Shown here: positions 23,280 to 34,900 of the stretch, one piece after another
Numbering within the stretch: the first letter of the stretch is position 1
Layout of the letters: every line of letters begins with the position of its first letter
Source of the DNA: Apodemus sylvaticus
Lineage: Eukaryota; Chordata; Mammalia; Rodentia; Muridae
Assembly: GCF_947179515.1 (NCBI RefSeq)
Contig: NC_067473.1
Location: forward strand, 101,613,282 to 101,677,281
Reading direction: 5' to 3'
Length of the DNA stretch: 64,000 bases
Translations under genes and position numbers: made by a program
The notes under the pieces: model-generated
The model's input: the letters and a program-made list of their open reading frames with translations, nothing else
Told to the model about the DNA's origin: nothing
The model's database searches: none

Positions 23280-23584
23280 AAACAAAAAAAACAACAGCAA
23301 AAACCAAGCAGGGCAAACCTCAAGGCACTCCCAGGTATAACTTGGTGAGTCTAAGTCACAGTTTCTTTTAGGTATTGCTTGTCCTCAAGTGTGGGGGGGG
23401 GGCGGGGGGGGAGCACAGCCAACTTTTTCTTGGAATGTTCTTTAGCTTGTTTAAGCATCTAGATTGGCCTTCAGGTCCAACATCATTTCCAAATGCTTTT
23501 CCTGAGGGAAAGCTGGAAGTCCTGTTTGGACAGAGTGTCACTCAGCACTCAAACCTTTGCGTCACTTGTGTTTTGTTTCCCCAG

Positions 23585-23737
23585 ATCTCTTGCCTGCTGG
23601 GCCAAATTGAGTTGGAAGGTCGGAGACCCCCACTGATGGCGTCTGGCAAGTCACTGCCCTGCTTTGAGCCTTACGAGTTCACCCCCAGGGCTGGTGGCTT
23701 TGTCACTGGAAGGTTCCTTACCGGTATCAGGCCTCCT
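23585..23737 (+). CDS. Polr1a: Polr1a exon i (residues 452-502)
   Basis: A 153-bp exon, phase 0 at both ends, with acceptor TTTCCCCAG and donor CCT|GTATGT. It encodes the ISCLLGQIELEGRR strand and helix, and the FEPYEFTPRAGGFV segment that leads into the bridge helix. It joins to EFFFH in the next exon, as required by the conserved P-x-EFFFH motif. Confidence 0.97.
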
Positions 23738-25023
23738 GTATGTATTTTTGGCATTTCCCCTCAGTTCTATGCCTAGGAGTGGTGACTTGTGGCCTCATTA
23801 GTAATAGCACAAGAACAACCAAGTGGTAAACGTTAAAGGCTCGCCTGCCAGAGCACGTGGAGATCCCCACTGGGATACTCGGGCCAGCAAAGTGCTTACA
23901 GTAGGCCTGTGATCCTGTGAGTGGGAAAACATGGAGCCTGAGTGTTGGCTCGTGCTGTAATCCCAGTACATGCCAAGGGAGAATTGTCATGTTTGAGTCC
24001 AGCCAAAGCTACTTAGCAAGCACTCACACCTCCCCAAAACAACAACAACAAAAACATGAAAGGGCACACTAGATCTTGATCTCACCCCTTCTATAACATA
24101 GTCCCTCTAAGCCAGTTCTTAGCTGCTTCAGAAGCAGCCAAAGGGGGAAGTATCAGTCACCAAGGTGCTTATATCACCGAAAGGAGCATGGTAGAGATTG
24201 ATTTCATGAAGTCCCTATTTTCTGTTCTCTCCCTTCACTCCATAATAGTAGGACATCTGTAGCAGCTATATAGTTTTGCTTCAGCAAATACAGTTTTCCC
24301 CTAAGGAAACCCCCTTTTGGATGTCATTCCCTTGGGTTGTGCACGTGTTGTACATGGTGTTGTAAGAGGGTGCTGGGTCTAGAGTGAACGTTTGTAAGGC
24401 TGCTGACCTCTCTAGAGACTTCCACCATTGTCCCCTCACAAGCATTTCCAGGACCACCCACAGTCTATAGGCAAGAGATATTAGTGGGTTGATGCAGAAC
24501 CCACACCTTTTATCTTAGGATATCAGAAAATCATTGAGCTGGGCATGTAAGCTACCATATAGCTCTCAACTATAATCCCAGTTAGTCAGGAGCCTGAGGC
24601 AGGAGGATTACAAGGCTAGCTTAGACTACATATGAAGACTGTATCTCAAAACTAACCAGAGAAGTTTAGGGAACACTTGGAACTGCAGAATCCGGGTCTG
24701 GGATTTGCAGGACGGTGGTGAGCCACAGCACGCTTCTCACTGGCACGGTGGCATACGGTGTCCTGAGGATGCAGGAGGGAGCACTTAGGGCTTCTGGCTC
24801 CTGTTGCTTTTGATCCACGTGTCCCTCTACCTCAGGCAGGAAGAGAGCAATCCCAAGGCACCACAGGTCTTTAGGAGCTATTGGGGTTCCGAAGGCCAGG
24901 ATTCTAGGATCCAGGAAATGAACAGTCTGCGTGGCTAGGAAAGGGTGCATAGCATGGCCCTGAGCGGCCCTCTAGGAAATGCATGGTTCTCACTGCTGCC
25001 TTGGGCTCCCATTTTTCCCATAG
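23738..25023 (+). other. Polr1a: Polr1a intron (1.3 kb)
   Basis: A GT-AG intron. A degenerate B1-like copy lies at 24536-24665, and another B1-like scrap may lie at about 23945-24045. Nothing else is recognised. Confidence 0.8.
24536..24665 (+). mobile_element. Diverged B1-family SINE
   Basis: 'gagctgggcatgtaagc', 'aactataatcccagttagtc' and 'gcctgaggcaggaggattac' match the B1 consensus order, ending 'gactgtatctcaaaactaa'. No clear target-site duplication. Confidence 0.65.
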
Positions 25024-25106
25024 GAGTTCTTCTTCCACTGCATGGCGGGGCGAGAAGGCCTGGTGGACACTGCTGTCAAAACCAGCCGTTCTGGCTATCT
25101 CCAAAG
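25024..25106 (+). CDS. Polr1a: Polr1a exon j (residues 503-530), bridge helix
   Basis: An 83-bp exon starting in phase 0 and ending two bases into an Arg codon (AG|GTAAAA). It encodes nearly the whole bridge helix, with EFFFHCMAGREG and VDTAVKTSRSGYLQR. This helix spans the cleft next to the active site and takes part in translocation. Every strongly conserved position (the GREG and D-TAVKT residues) is intact. Confidence 0.98.
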
Positions 25107-27261
25107 GTAAAAATAAAAGTACCTGTAGACCTCTGATAGGGGTTGGTGTCCCAGGACCCTGCACCTGCCGTGTGCATTCTTTAGATGATATAAATGTCTC
25201 CATGTCTGACCTGAGACAGAAAATAGCACAGAGTATTTATTTCTACATGCTGGTGGAACCTGACTTCAGAGGTTTACACAGTAGGCCCTGAGTTCTACAG
25301 TGCCTTACCTGTGAACTGCATATGCCTCAAAATATCTGAACACAACCCAACACAAAATTGTAACCCCACATCAAAGAGTATGGGATTCTTTTTGCATATA
25401 TAAAGCTCGGTTACACAGTTCTTAGGGGTGAACTTTGTAGACGACAACATAATGAACAGTATCCAAAGGCTAGACGTGCCTGGATGGCAGTGATGAGTTT
25501 GTTCTTTGTCTGAGAGGTCAGCAACCTGGGAGAAGTACAGAGCACTCTAACGGGTGTCCTTGTCTCCTGAGGGGTCATCCTGGGGGGCCGAGACCTTTCC
25601 TTTTCTCTCTGGTAAGGAAAGAAACAGTCTTGCACCTAGCCTTATTGTGTAGACGGAAGGATCCGAGCCCAAAGAATGTATGCTAGTGGGAATAATGATA
25701 TGAAACCGAGGGGTTGCAAACCCCAGGCCTCTCCAGCTGCGACGCTGAGCGCTGTGGGCTATGGGCAGGGTGACAGGAGTCTAGTTCCTTCCCGACGTCC
25801 CCTTGAAGCTTTGCATACCGGTTACTGCTTTGACATTTCTTCTGAGCTCAGACTTGCCAAGCCTCTATACCATGTTCTGGTGTCTTCCTTCCTGACTCCT
25901 TGGCATTAGAGTAAAGAGTTGAGGACACTCCTGAGTGATCTGTTGGTAAGAAGCCCTTCTGTGGAGTGGGCAGTGCACAAGTAATGTCAGGGAAGTGAGG
26001 TCAGCCCCCTTTCTCCCCAGGGGCCTGCGTTACCTGACCTTTGTGTGAGCAAAGGTTAGACCTCCATTCCCCCTAAATTGTTCAAGTGTACAAGTGTAGC
26101 AAAAGAAAATCTGAGAAGCACATGATGGGTGAACTCCACATGGTAGGATCCACGTGTGGAAACCCATAGAAAGAAGAATAGAGGAGGGTGTCGGTATCTC
26201 TGGCTGACCAGAGGAGCCAGAGCCACTGGGGCCTAGCTGAATTCACCTGCCAGTGGGAGCTCATGAGGGCTCAGGCAGGAGGAAGCACAGCGCGGGCTTC
26301 AGGTAGGGAAGTGGGGAAGGCACCAAACTGCTCACTGCCCGTTTGAGGCCTGCAAGGCAGCACAGCGCAGTTGTGGGAAGCAGAAGGAATACTGTAGCAG
26401 AGAGGGGCATATGGCTGTCTGTGGTTTGACAGGAGGAGATTCAAAGTAGATATGTCAGTGGACCGGTAGACCTGGAGCTCAGAGAAACAGTCTGGAGACA
26501 TGGACATGAGGGACAGCTGTTAGACCCCCTAAGGCCAGCATAGCAGCGGGCCAAAGACTGACATCATCGCCACCATGTGTGGTGAAAGGAGAGCTGGTGT
26601 TTGGCATCAACTTGCCAGGCTCTGAGTCAAACATCATGGAAGTGGCTAAAACTGAACTCTACCCTTCCAGCTTGGCTTGGATGCTGGGGGACAGAAAACA
26701 GGGTCTTAGGAAACTGTGATAGATGTTGAGTTGTGACCGTTGAGTTGTGATCATCAGAAAGCAAAAGAGGGGGAGGAGCCAACTGCCAGAGAGGACAGAA
26801 GACAGCGGTCTTCAGGTGGGGCGTCATGTCAGCATTTAGTTCCTGATGCTGCTGCTTTGCTTGGCAGTCTCTACACTGGCAGTTTAAGAAGTCTTCCTTC
26901 TCTTCCCCTCTTTGCCTGCCTATGAGTCTAAGGATGCTGGCTGGTCCCTTAGAGCCCTGAGATACAGCAGAGGGGAGGGGTAGGGAGCAGCTGTATCAGC
27001 CGAGCTAAATGGGAACCTGGACTTGGGAGTGTGGCAACCACACCACTGAGGTGCTCTCCCTGGAAAACAGGCAGGAATGTAGCCTCTGGGTACTGGGTCC
27101 CAGGGCCTGGGCACTGGGAGTGGCCTGTCCTAGAGGTTTTCCTGGAACAGCCGCCCTCCTCCTCCCCCCACTCCCTCCTCACCCCCTCCCCTTGCCCCTC
27201 CCCCTCACTGCCACCCTGAGAGGTGTTTGCTGAGGCCACTGAACAGGGAGTTTCCTTACAG
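25107..27261 (+). other. Polr1a: Polr1a intron (2.2 kb)
   Basis: A GT-AG intron. It looks like single-copy sequence with no clear SINE, and is C-rich just before the next exon (27150-27210). Several short ORFs in it lack any family resemblance. Confidence 0.8.
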
Positions 27262-27427
27262 GTGTATCATCAAGCACCTGGAGGGGCTGGTCATCCAGTA
27301 CGATCTGACGGTCCGGGATAGCGATGGCAGCGTGGTACAGTTCTTGTATGGGGAGGACGGCCTGGACATCCCCAAGACACAGTTCCTACAGCCCAAGCAG
27401 TTCCCCTTTCTGGCTAGCAATTATGAG
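27262..27427 (+). CDS. Polr1a: Polr1a exon k (residues 530-585)
   Basis: A 166-bp exon. The first base completes the split Arg, and it ends in phase 0 at GAG|GTAACG. It encodes the helix CIIKHLEGLVIQYDLTVRDS and the conserved VVQFLYGEDGLD, which is the 'Q..YGEDG.D' signature of the family directly after the bridge helix. Confidence 0.97.
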
Positions 27428-28139
27428 GTAACGGCAGACCCCTGGTGCCTGTGGGTGATGGCTGGTGCCCTGCCACCCCGTCTATGTGACCACTGGGAAA
27501 AGCCAGAAATTTCTTCGTAAAGCCCCAACCAGTGTCCGAAAGAATTTGGTACTTTCAGAGCTGCTCCTTAGCCTGTGGCCATACACGGCCGTGGCCACAC
27601 ATGAGTGTCTGTGGAATAGTAGCTGCCTTTGGGGAGCGGGGTGCTGGACCTCAGACTGAAACAGCAAGTCTGGGTTCCTCCTTGGTGTAGTCGGGGGCTG
27701 TAGCAACCCTCTGCCCAGTTTAGCTAAAGCAGCTAAATGCTAAAGCCACCCGGTGGGAGATGGAGCAGGGATTTGAACACAGGCCCAGCTTACACATGTC
27801 TGTAACTGGTTTATTTCTTAATGCCAAGTCACGGCCATTGCCGTGGACTGACCAGTTACCCTGTGTTCAGCTTGGAAAAGAGCTGTCCAGGGCTCGGCTC
27901 TGATGGCAGAACTAAGGCTTTCACTCCTGGCCCGGCCTCACCTTAGTGGCTCCTGTCCCAGGACCCTGGCCATCTTTCCCTCTTCCTGTTCTTAGTGACC
28001 TGATCTCTCCCAATGGCTAAGGCTTTATTGGGACGTGATCTGAGTAGTCTTCTTATGCACCTTGCTGGGGTCACTTGAAGTCATGTCATGTGGTCCTTTT
28101 TTCATGCTGTCATCTTGCCTGTGTGGTTTGTTTATTTAG
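27428..28139 (+). other. Polr1a: Polr1a intron (0.7 kb)
   Basis: A GT-AG intron with a TTTATTTAG acceptor. No repeat or exon recognised. Confidence 0.8.
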
Positions 28140-28361
28140 GTGATACTGAAATCCAAGCATCTTCATGAAGTTTTATCCAGAGCAGATCCCCAGAAAGTGC
28201 TCCGCCACTTCAAAGCCATTAAAAAATGGCATCACAAGCATTCCAGTGCCCTGCTGAGAACAGGCGCCTTCCTGAGTTTTTCCCAGAAGATTCAGGCAGC
28301 TGTGAAAGCCTTGAACCTGAAGGGCAAGACCCAGAATGGCCGCAGCCCAGAGGCCCAGCAG
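28140..28361 (+). CDS. Polr1a: Polr1a exon l (residues 586-659), start of HMG-box-like insertion
   Basis: A 222-bp exon, phase 0 at both ends, donor CAG|GTAACA. It is rich in Lys and His, with AIKKWHHKH followed by GAFLSFSQKIQAAVKAL. The FLSFSQK..Q helix resembles helix 1 of an HMG box. Human Pol I structures showed a metazoan-specific HMG-like docking domain in this subunit, and I infer that this exon and the next encode it. The region is less conserved than the catalytic exons. Confidence 0.93.
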
Positions 28362-29031
28362 GTAACATGGGGAGGCTGTGTCCACAGTGCCTGGATGTTC
28401 AGGCCTCCGATAGGGTGTGTTATCAGTCCAGATGCCTCCGGTAGCCATGGGACTCCTGGTAACCACTATGACTAGTAGACTCACTGAACGTATGAGCAGT
28501 ATGGCTGAAGGAGTCACTAGGCTAGGCTAGGGCTAGGGCTTTGATGGGCAGGAGCGATCAGGGAGACCAGTCACTAGAAGTGAACAGAGCTCTGGATGGA
28601 GGCCTGCTAGAGAGAGGGCCAGCCTGGGTTTGGGAGAGATGTGCTAACTAGCACTTAGTAGTCACCTCACTCTGAGTGTCATGGTTGCCTGGGACAGGTC
28701 TTTGCCTCTTATACCATAGTCATGAACACCACCATTTGACTTCAGAGGAATCTCAATGGACAGGAAGTAATGATGTCGTGCCCCTACTGTGCTTTGGACA
28801 GGCCAAGATGAATTGCGCAAATCATCTTGGCTAGCACCTTGCCATGGGACAGGCTCTGTCCCTGTTTTAAGTGTTGAGCTGGTTCTTAGGTCACCACAGC
28901 CAGCCAGGTGCCTGCCTTGAGCTCCCCCTGCCCTCCTCCAGAGCCAGTCCTTTGAGTCTTGTGCCTGGAGTTGGCGACGCCTGTCCAGATGCCTTCCTGC
29001 GTAGCTAAGACGTGTCTTGCTGTCTGTCCAG
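28362..29031 (+). other. Polr1a: Polr1a intron (0.67 kb)
   Basis: A GT-AG intron. No repeat or exon recognised. A short 'ggctagggctaggg' run near 28525 is too short to be telomere-like. Confidence 0.8.
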
Positions 29032-29246
29032 ATGTTACAGATGTGGTATGAGTTGGATGAGCAGAGCCGATGGAAATACCAGAAGAGGGCTGCCCCTTGT
29101 CCCGACCCATGCCTTTCCGTGTGGCGCCCAGACATCTACTTTGCATCTGTGTCTGAAACATTTGAAAAGAAGATTGATGACTACAGTCAGGAATGGTCAG
29201 CTCAAGCAGAGAAAAACTACAAGAAATCAGAGCTTTCCCTCGACAG
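29032..29246 (+). CDS. Polr1a: Polr1a exon m (residues 660-731), rest of HMG-like domain
   Basis: A 215-bp exon starting in phase 0 and ending AG|GTGAGG. It opens MLQMWYELDEQSRWKYQKRA, the 'W..L....K..Y...A' pattern of HMG-box helices 2 and 3. It continues with SVWRPDIYFASVSETFEKK and ends in the helix before the trigger loop (KSELSLDR). Exon l and exon m together form the HMG-box-like unit, split at a phase-0 intron. Confidence 0.95.
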
Positions 29247-29816
29247 GTGAGGACATCGATCTGTGACTTGGTGTGTGAGCCTCCAGTCTGCTCCAGAAGA
29301 GGGAGGCAGCCTTCACCTGCACCCCAGAAGGTCTCCTTTGCCTTCAAAGGCATATAGAAGAACTTACATAGAGATAGCTCTGTGGCTTCCTCCACGTGGG
29401 CACTGCCCTCGCACTCAGTTGTTCATACGCATCCCGGTTTGTTGTGTGAGCTCCTTCCGTGTAAGATAATGGTTGCTAATGGGCGAGCCATCTGAGAAGG
29501 ATGGTTAGTACATTACAGAATTATGCAGTGAAGGCACTGCATAAGATGGATGTGATTTACACATGCAGATGCACTCCTCTACGTCTGACTGCTTGGTAAA
29601 CCTGAACCTATTTCCAGGGGGGAGAGAATGTGAATGGTTCCAAAATAACCACTGCCCAGAGGCCTTTGTCACTGGCCTGGCCAGGGCACATGATGTTCTT
29701 GTGGCAAACCTGAACAGTTTAACCAAGGAACCAACCAGGGCTTTGCGTGTCTGGTTTCTGATGTGGGCAGTCTGATACCTGCTCCTGATTCCTGCTGTTG
29801 TCCCCTGTGCCTTCAG
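29247..29816 (+). other. Polr1a: Polr1a intron (0.57 kb)
   Basis: A GT-AG intron, acceptor CCTTCAG. No repeat or exon recognised. Confidence 0.8.
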
Positions 29817-29984
29817 GCTGAGAACCTTACTGCAGCTGAAGTGGCAGCGCTCGCTGTGTGACCCAGGCGAGGCTGTTGGTCTCCTGGCCGCCCAGAGCAT
29901 CGGAGAGCCCTCCACACAGATGACACTGAACACCTTCCACTTTGCAGGCAGAGGCGAGATGAACGTCACCCTGGGCATTCCAAG
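29817..29984 (+). CDS. Polr1a: Polr1a exon n (residues 731-787), trigger loop
   Basis: A 168-bp exon. The first base completes an Arg codon and it ends AG|GTATGG. It encodes GEAVGLLAAQSIGEPSTQMT, then LNTFHFAGRGEMNVTLG, the trigger-loop region that closes over the incoming NTP. The histidine of the TFHFAG motif and the QMTLNT helix are intact. Confidence 0.98.
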
Positions 29985-30748
29985 GTATGGGGTACAAGGA
30001 GGTGCGCTGCCACTGTCAGCCTGCCCTGTTGCTCTGGGAAAGGCGTCATTCTATGAGAGGGACAAGGGGGGGCGGGGCTGGTGAGCGGGAGAGTAAGTCC
30101 TCTAGTATGGACTCTCGAGCCTATTTGGAGCCAGAGTGCTTTCTGCGGATCCTGCTGCCACTCCCTTCATCAGGTTACCAGAGACCTGCAAGACCTCACA
30201 CACGAGACCATGGTCCATTCCAACACAGTGCCGCCTGGCTGGCTGCCCGACCCAGGAGCGTCATTCCTGTGGCCCCGGCCCTTTGGGTGCATGTCTCTAC
30301 ACTGCAGTGTGGCAATGGCTGGGGAAGCGGCTAACATGGGCCCACACTGCTGGCTTCCTCCGTGCACTCTCCACTCTGGCAGATTGATGCTGGAAAGCTT
30401 CCCCAACTTGTCAGCGTGAGGGTTCCCTCCCATGACTGCAGGAGGCTGAGCCCACTGGGCTGCTGTTAGGGTGGCGGGGCTGAAGGCTTCTCTAGTCTGC
30501 GCTCTCCTCTGTCTCTCGTTTGGTGAGCTCTCTAAGTGCCTGCTGGCCGCAGGGAATGGTGATGGAAGCGAGCTTTAGCTGTAACTGCACACGAGGAGCT
30601 GGTCCAGCAGGGAACCAGGCAGGACAGGACATGTGACTGATAGGACGCACTCCTCTGTCGTATCCCGAACACTGCCGTCTTTAAGAGTTTTCAGGTGAAC
30701 AAGAAAACCTGTTTGCCTCTGATCAGATGTGTCCTTATTCTCTGACAG
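29985..30748 (+). other. Polr1a: Polr1a intron (0.76 kb)
   Basis: A GT-AG intron. Several overlapping short ORFs occur at 29987-30433 on both strands, but none resembles a known protein. No repeat recognised. Confidence 0.8.
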
Positions 30749-30884
30749 ACTGAGGGAGATTCTCATGGTGGCCAGTGCCAACATCAAGACACCCATGATG
30801 AGCGTGCCTGTGTTCAGCACCAAGAAAGCACTGAAGAGAGTGAAGAGTCTGAAGAAGCAGCTCACCAGGGTGTGCCTAGGAGAG
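30749..30884 (+). CDS. Polr1a: Polr1a exon o (residues 787-832)
   Basis: A 136-bp exon. The first base completes the Arg codon and it ends in phase 0 at GAG|GTAACC. It encodes LREILMVASANIKTPMMSVP, the helix and strand right after the trigger loop, then a basic helix, KKALKRVKSLKKQL. Confidence 0.97.
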
Positions 30885-31290
30885 GTAACCGCCTTTCATA
30901 CTGATCACGCGCTGGGTGGAGGCCTAATCCTGCCTCCTCCGACCACAACAGAGCAGTCTACTGGCGTCTTAGTTCCAGACTCCCCCCAGGAGACAGACAC
31001 TGTCTCTGCCAGGTGCTAGACAGGGATAGGGCAAGAAGCTTTTAAGATAATTGTTAGTTCCATAGCATTTGCCTGGAGACTGCGGTAAGAATGCTTCCTG
31101 GGTTAACTTAGCAAACTGCAGGGCTGTTCCCTGGAGCACACCCCCAACAATTTACACAGGCAGAGCTTACTTGGGGTTCTTTGCAGTTCGGGGCTGTGGC
31201 CCCTCAGACTTGCTGTCTTGCGATCCAGTTGCAGTGCACAATCATCTGAGGCCTGAACAGGTCAGATTCTCTGTGTCCATCTGGTTCTAG
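30885..31290 (+). other. Polr1a: Polr1a intron (0.4 kb)
   Basis: A GT-AG intron, acceptor GGTTCTAG. Nothing further recognised. Confidence 0.8.
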
Positions 31291-31448
31291 GTATTGCAGA
31301 AAATTGACATCCAGGAGTCCTTCTCTATGGGAGAAAAACAGAATAAATTTCGAGTGTATGAGCTCCGGTTCCAGTTCCTGCCATATGCGTATTACCAGCA
31401 GGAGAAGTGCCTGAGACCTGAGGACATCTTGCACTTCATGGAAACCAG
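31291..31448 (+). CDS. Polr1a: Polr1a exon p (residues 833-885)
   Basis: A 158-bp exon starting in phase 0 and ending AG|GTCAGG. It encodes VLQKIDIQESFSMGEKQ and the aromatic-rich RFQFLPYAYYQQEKC, ending ILHFMETR. This belongs to the jaw of the Pol I large subunit. Confidence 0.95.
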
Positions 31449-32345
31449 GTCAGGACTCAGCTGTGTGTGTCTCTGACTTTAGCTGTGGAGCACTCCTGGC
31501 ATGAACCTACGAAGGAAGTGTTTCAGAGGACAGTAGGCCCTGCCACCTGATGTGGCCCCTCACCCCAGTCTGCACTGTACGTGGGACCCTTCGTAGTTAT
31601 TATTACTTATTATCGCCTCAGCTTGTCTTGGATTGGTGAGTCCTCTCCTGCTTGTGGTATTACGGTACAAAAGGACCTGTAGGGAAGCACGAGCAGCCTC
31701 ATCAGGGTGGTGCTTCTGTGGTTCAGACCAGCATGCGGCATAAAGTGGGATTCTGTGATTTCAGCCTATAATGTGGTTCCTCCTTCACATCTTGCCAGCT
31801 GATAGGGAGCCAGTGACATGTTTCTAAACCACTTTATAAATAGATACTCACTGTAGGAATTCTGGTTTCTATCTGCTAGGGAGAATGAACTTCTTTTCCC
31901 CTCAAGTTCAGGTTACTGGATTTGAAAGCACAGGCCATAAGGGTGAGGGAGGATACAAGATCAGAAGTGTGGGAAGAGTCACCAAAACTTGCTTTTTGCC
32001 CAGTGGTGGTAAAGCAGTCTGGGAGGACACACACTGGCAGAGTGTGGAACCTGTTTTGGGGGGGAAGGCTCTCATGTGCAAGCATGTGGACCAGGGCACC
32101 TGGATCTAATGATTTCAAAAAAGCAAGGCTTTCCTCCTACTGCTCTCTTGTTAACAAACGTTTGCTTTGTGTGAGCGGAAGGGGAAAGAAAATCAGTCTC
32201 CTTGCGTTCAAGCATCAGCAACTAGTAAATATATGTTTAATGCATTCAAGCAAAAGAGATGCCATCACCTACAGGATTTGGCCATGTGCCTCTGACCACT
32301 GCTTTTTGTGTAGACAGGATCTCAGGTCTCCCCAGAGCTGCTAAC

Positions 32346-32510
32346 TTGTAGAGAGCCAGGACAGTAAGATGGCTCAGTTCAGTGGGTAAAGGCAGTGTCA
32401 CCAAGCCTGGCATTCGGTCCCTAGGGCCTCATATAATGGAAGGAGGTCACTGACTCCCTGTCTGTCCTGAGCTCTGTATGCACACTGGCGTGCTCACGCA
32501 GATCCAGAGA
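32346..32510 (+). mobile_element. B3-like SINE
   Basis: 'gtaagatggctcagttcagt', 'gggtaaaggcagtgtcacc' and 'aagcctggcattcggtcc' match the B3 head, followed by 'aaggaggtcactgactccct'. Diverged. Confidence 0.7.
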
Positions 32511-32935
32511 AGCAGTGGCAGGCCAGAGAAAGAAGCCCTGCTTCAGCCGGCACTCCTGTGCTGTCCTGCGCTGCACTGCACTGGTATCAGGGCCTCTGCA
32601 TCTATTCCCAGCACATGCTTTGTCCCTTCATGTGCTCTGGGACACTGGACAGCGTGACAGGAGCACAGAACGGGCTCCAGCCTGCCAGCTTGTTAATTAC
32701 CAGAGAAGACAGGGCTCCCGCGTACAGCGGGTATTGCGCCGGCCTGGAAGTTCTTCTGAGAGGAGAGAATCAGAGCCCACTGGGCCTCTGAGGGGGATTG
32801 AGAGGAGGCCGAGCTGACAGCTTGCCCCATTTCTCTACACCCTGGAAGCATTGGCTGTCAAGCAGGAAGGACACCATGAGGGACAAGCCAGCTGAGCATA
32901 GAGTTCTGTCTATCTTATGGAAGGAAAAAAAAGAT

Positions 32936-33139
32936 GTAGTTGTATTATTTTAATGGTGTGTATCTGCGTATGGGTGTGTGTGTGCTGTATGCAGGTGTCC
33001 ATCGAGGCCAAGGGTGTCAGGGCTCCCTGCTGCTGGGGTTGTAGGCAGTTGTGAACCGCCCAACATAGGCTGTGGGAACCAAGCTCAGGTCTTAACAGAG
33101 CAGTAAGGCCTCTTGACCACCAAGCCGTCTCACCAGCCT
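32936..33139 (-). mobile_element. B2/B3-family SINE, minus strand
   Basis: It reads 'gttgtgaaccgcccaacata', 'gggaaccaagctcaggtc' and 'accaccaagccgtctcacca', then 'gcc', the reverse complement of a tRNA-derived head. Its 3' tail corresponds to the T-rich plus-strand end near 32940. Confidence 0.75.
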
Positions 33140-33454
33140 CTAAACCACTTTTTTGTTTGTTTCTTCTTACAAGTGACATCCTGGCTCGTTCCCAGCAGTA
33201 CTTTTTCAGCTCCTAGGTGTCTTGCTTGTGCACTTGAAAAGCTGTGATGAGCAGGGCATGTGCCTTTGGGCAGCAGCAGTCTGAGTGAGTCCATAGCAGG
33301 CCGCCAAGGTCTCAGGCAAAGACAGAAGCAGGAGCTGCCTGTAATGCGGGCTGCGGTTTAGAGTTCTCCGCCCGCCTAGGCCGACTCAACTACATTAAGG
33401 CCTTGAGCTCACCAGAAATGGAAGGCGACATGAGAGCCACCTCCCTGCAGCTGC

Positions 33455-33610
33455 CCCTCCTTCCTTCCCTTCTCCTGTCTCTGCCCCCCTTTCTTTTCCT
33501 CTCCCCTTCTCATCTATGGATGAGGCTTCGCTTTCTTCCTTCCTTCCCTCCTTCCTTCCTTCCTTCCTTTCTTTTTTTTCCTCCTTCCTTCCTTCCCTCC
33601 TTCCTCCTTT
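33455..33610 (+). repeat. Polypyrimidine (TTCC)n tract
   Basis: Nearly uninterrupted pyrimidines with TTCC and TTCCC units, densest at 33535-33608. ORFs on both strands across it (33395-33826) are low-complexity shadows. Confidence 0.9.
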
Positions 33611-34683
33611 TAACAAATAATGGAAGGAAAAGGGAACAGAAACAAACAGGTGTCCTTGGGTGGAGGCACATAAGCACAAATGGTCCCAGGTGTCTCTGCT
33701 GGCATCCTTCACTCTAATATTTGTGTGGCTAACCTGGAGGAGTAGCCAGGGTGGGGAAGTGGAGCGAGCACTGAGCTGAGTGACAGGGCAGTGACGGGCT
33801 GCAGCTTCTGCCCCTGTCCCAGCCATGGGGTCAGCCCACCTCTGCAGTCAGAGCAGCTGAGCAGGAGCGACTCCTGAAGCAGCAGGTCATGGGGATGGTG
33901 ACAGGCACATTGGGGAACGCCGAAGGGTCCTGTTCCCAGGTCGTGGTCGTTTATATGGGATGGTTGGCTCCTCTGCATATGCCGCATATCCTCCTCTGCA
34001 TATCCTGTTCTTTGATTTGCCGCACTGCCGGGTAGCACGGCCTTCACGGAACAGTCACTCAGGGCCGTCACTCTCCTTGCCCTTGCACAGTCACAGAAGA
34101 GCACATTGGCAGCCCCTGCAGGGAGGCCCTGCTGTCTGCCATCCTCAAGCATCCTGCTGCTCCACCGTCACCTTTGTCCTCCTGCAGGCAGGGTAGAGAG
34201 GAGCCCCAGAGGGGGGACATTGTGGAGGAGTTCCTTCACACACGGCCTGGCCTTGGGGGAAGGCAGCACGACTGGGAGTATTGCTGAGGTGAGAGTGCAG
34301 ACGCCCAGAGGGTCCCTGAGAGGAGGAATATGTGGACCATTGCAAATGGTGGGCAAGGAACCTCAGAGCGGAGTGTCCGTGCTGAGACAGGGCAGAGGTT
34401 CCTGAAGACAGCTAACCCTAGTCTCTGGAGGGGGGCGCCGTGTTCTGCCTTATTCCATCTCCTCTGTGTGCCCTTATAATATATATAATATATTCGATCA
34501 AGGCTCTCACCCTTCTCCAGTGTCTCCTCTTTCCACATGAACTGTGTCTGTCCAGTCCTGGGACTGCCCTGCCTCCCCTTTGCCGACTCTCCTGCCCCCA
34601 TTCCTCAGCACCTGGTGAACAAGCCTGTCTATTTATTAGTGGGTCTCAGATAAACTGTACTCTCTTTGAAAAGTTTAAAAAAA

Positions 34684-34900
34684 AATGGCTGGGAAGTTAG
34701 CACAGAACTTAAGAGCCCCCTTGCAGCTGTCCAGGTTTGATTCCCGCACATACATGGTGGCTTACAACCATCTGTAACTTCAAGTACAGGGAATTTGGCA
34801 CCTTCTTCTGGACTTCATGAGTACCAGGCACACACGTGATACATACATGCATGCAGACGCTCAACATATAAAATCCGTACATCTTTAAAAAAAAAAAACA
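34684..34900 (+). mobile_element. B2-family SINE
   Basis: It begins 'atggctgggaagttagcaca', continues 'catggtggcttacaaccatc' and 'tgtaacttcaagtacaggg', then 'accttcttctggact', and ends in a poly-A run near 34886-34899. This is the older B2 form with a 'ccaggcacacacgtgat' 3' part. Confidence 0.85.

Larger units (their letters stand above)
22008..23584 (+). other. Polr1a: Polr1a intron (1.6 kb)
   Basis: A GT-AG intron with a B4/RSINE-type composite SINE (22320-22610), a short (TTTTG)n at about 22774-22797, an interspersed repeat at 22965-23279 and a G-run at 23393-23411. Confidence 0.85.

Noticed and set aside
28520..28545. Short 'ctaggctagggctagggct' stretch resembling interstitial telomere repeat
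   Set aside because: The unit is not TTAGGG or TAGGGT in register and only two to three imperfect units exist.
33395..34152. Overlapping 143- and 147-codon minus-strand ORFs
   Set aside because: The first runs over a (TTCC)n tract and the second over intron sequence. Neither shows a domain, start context or splice structure.
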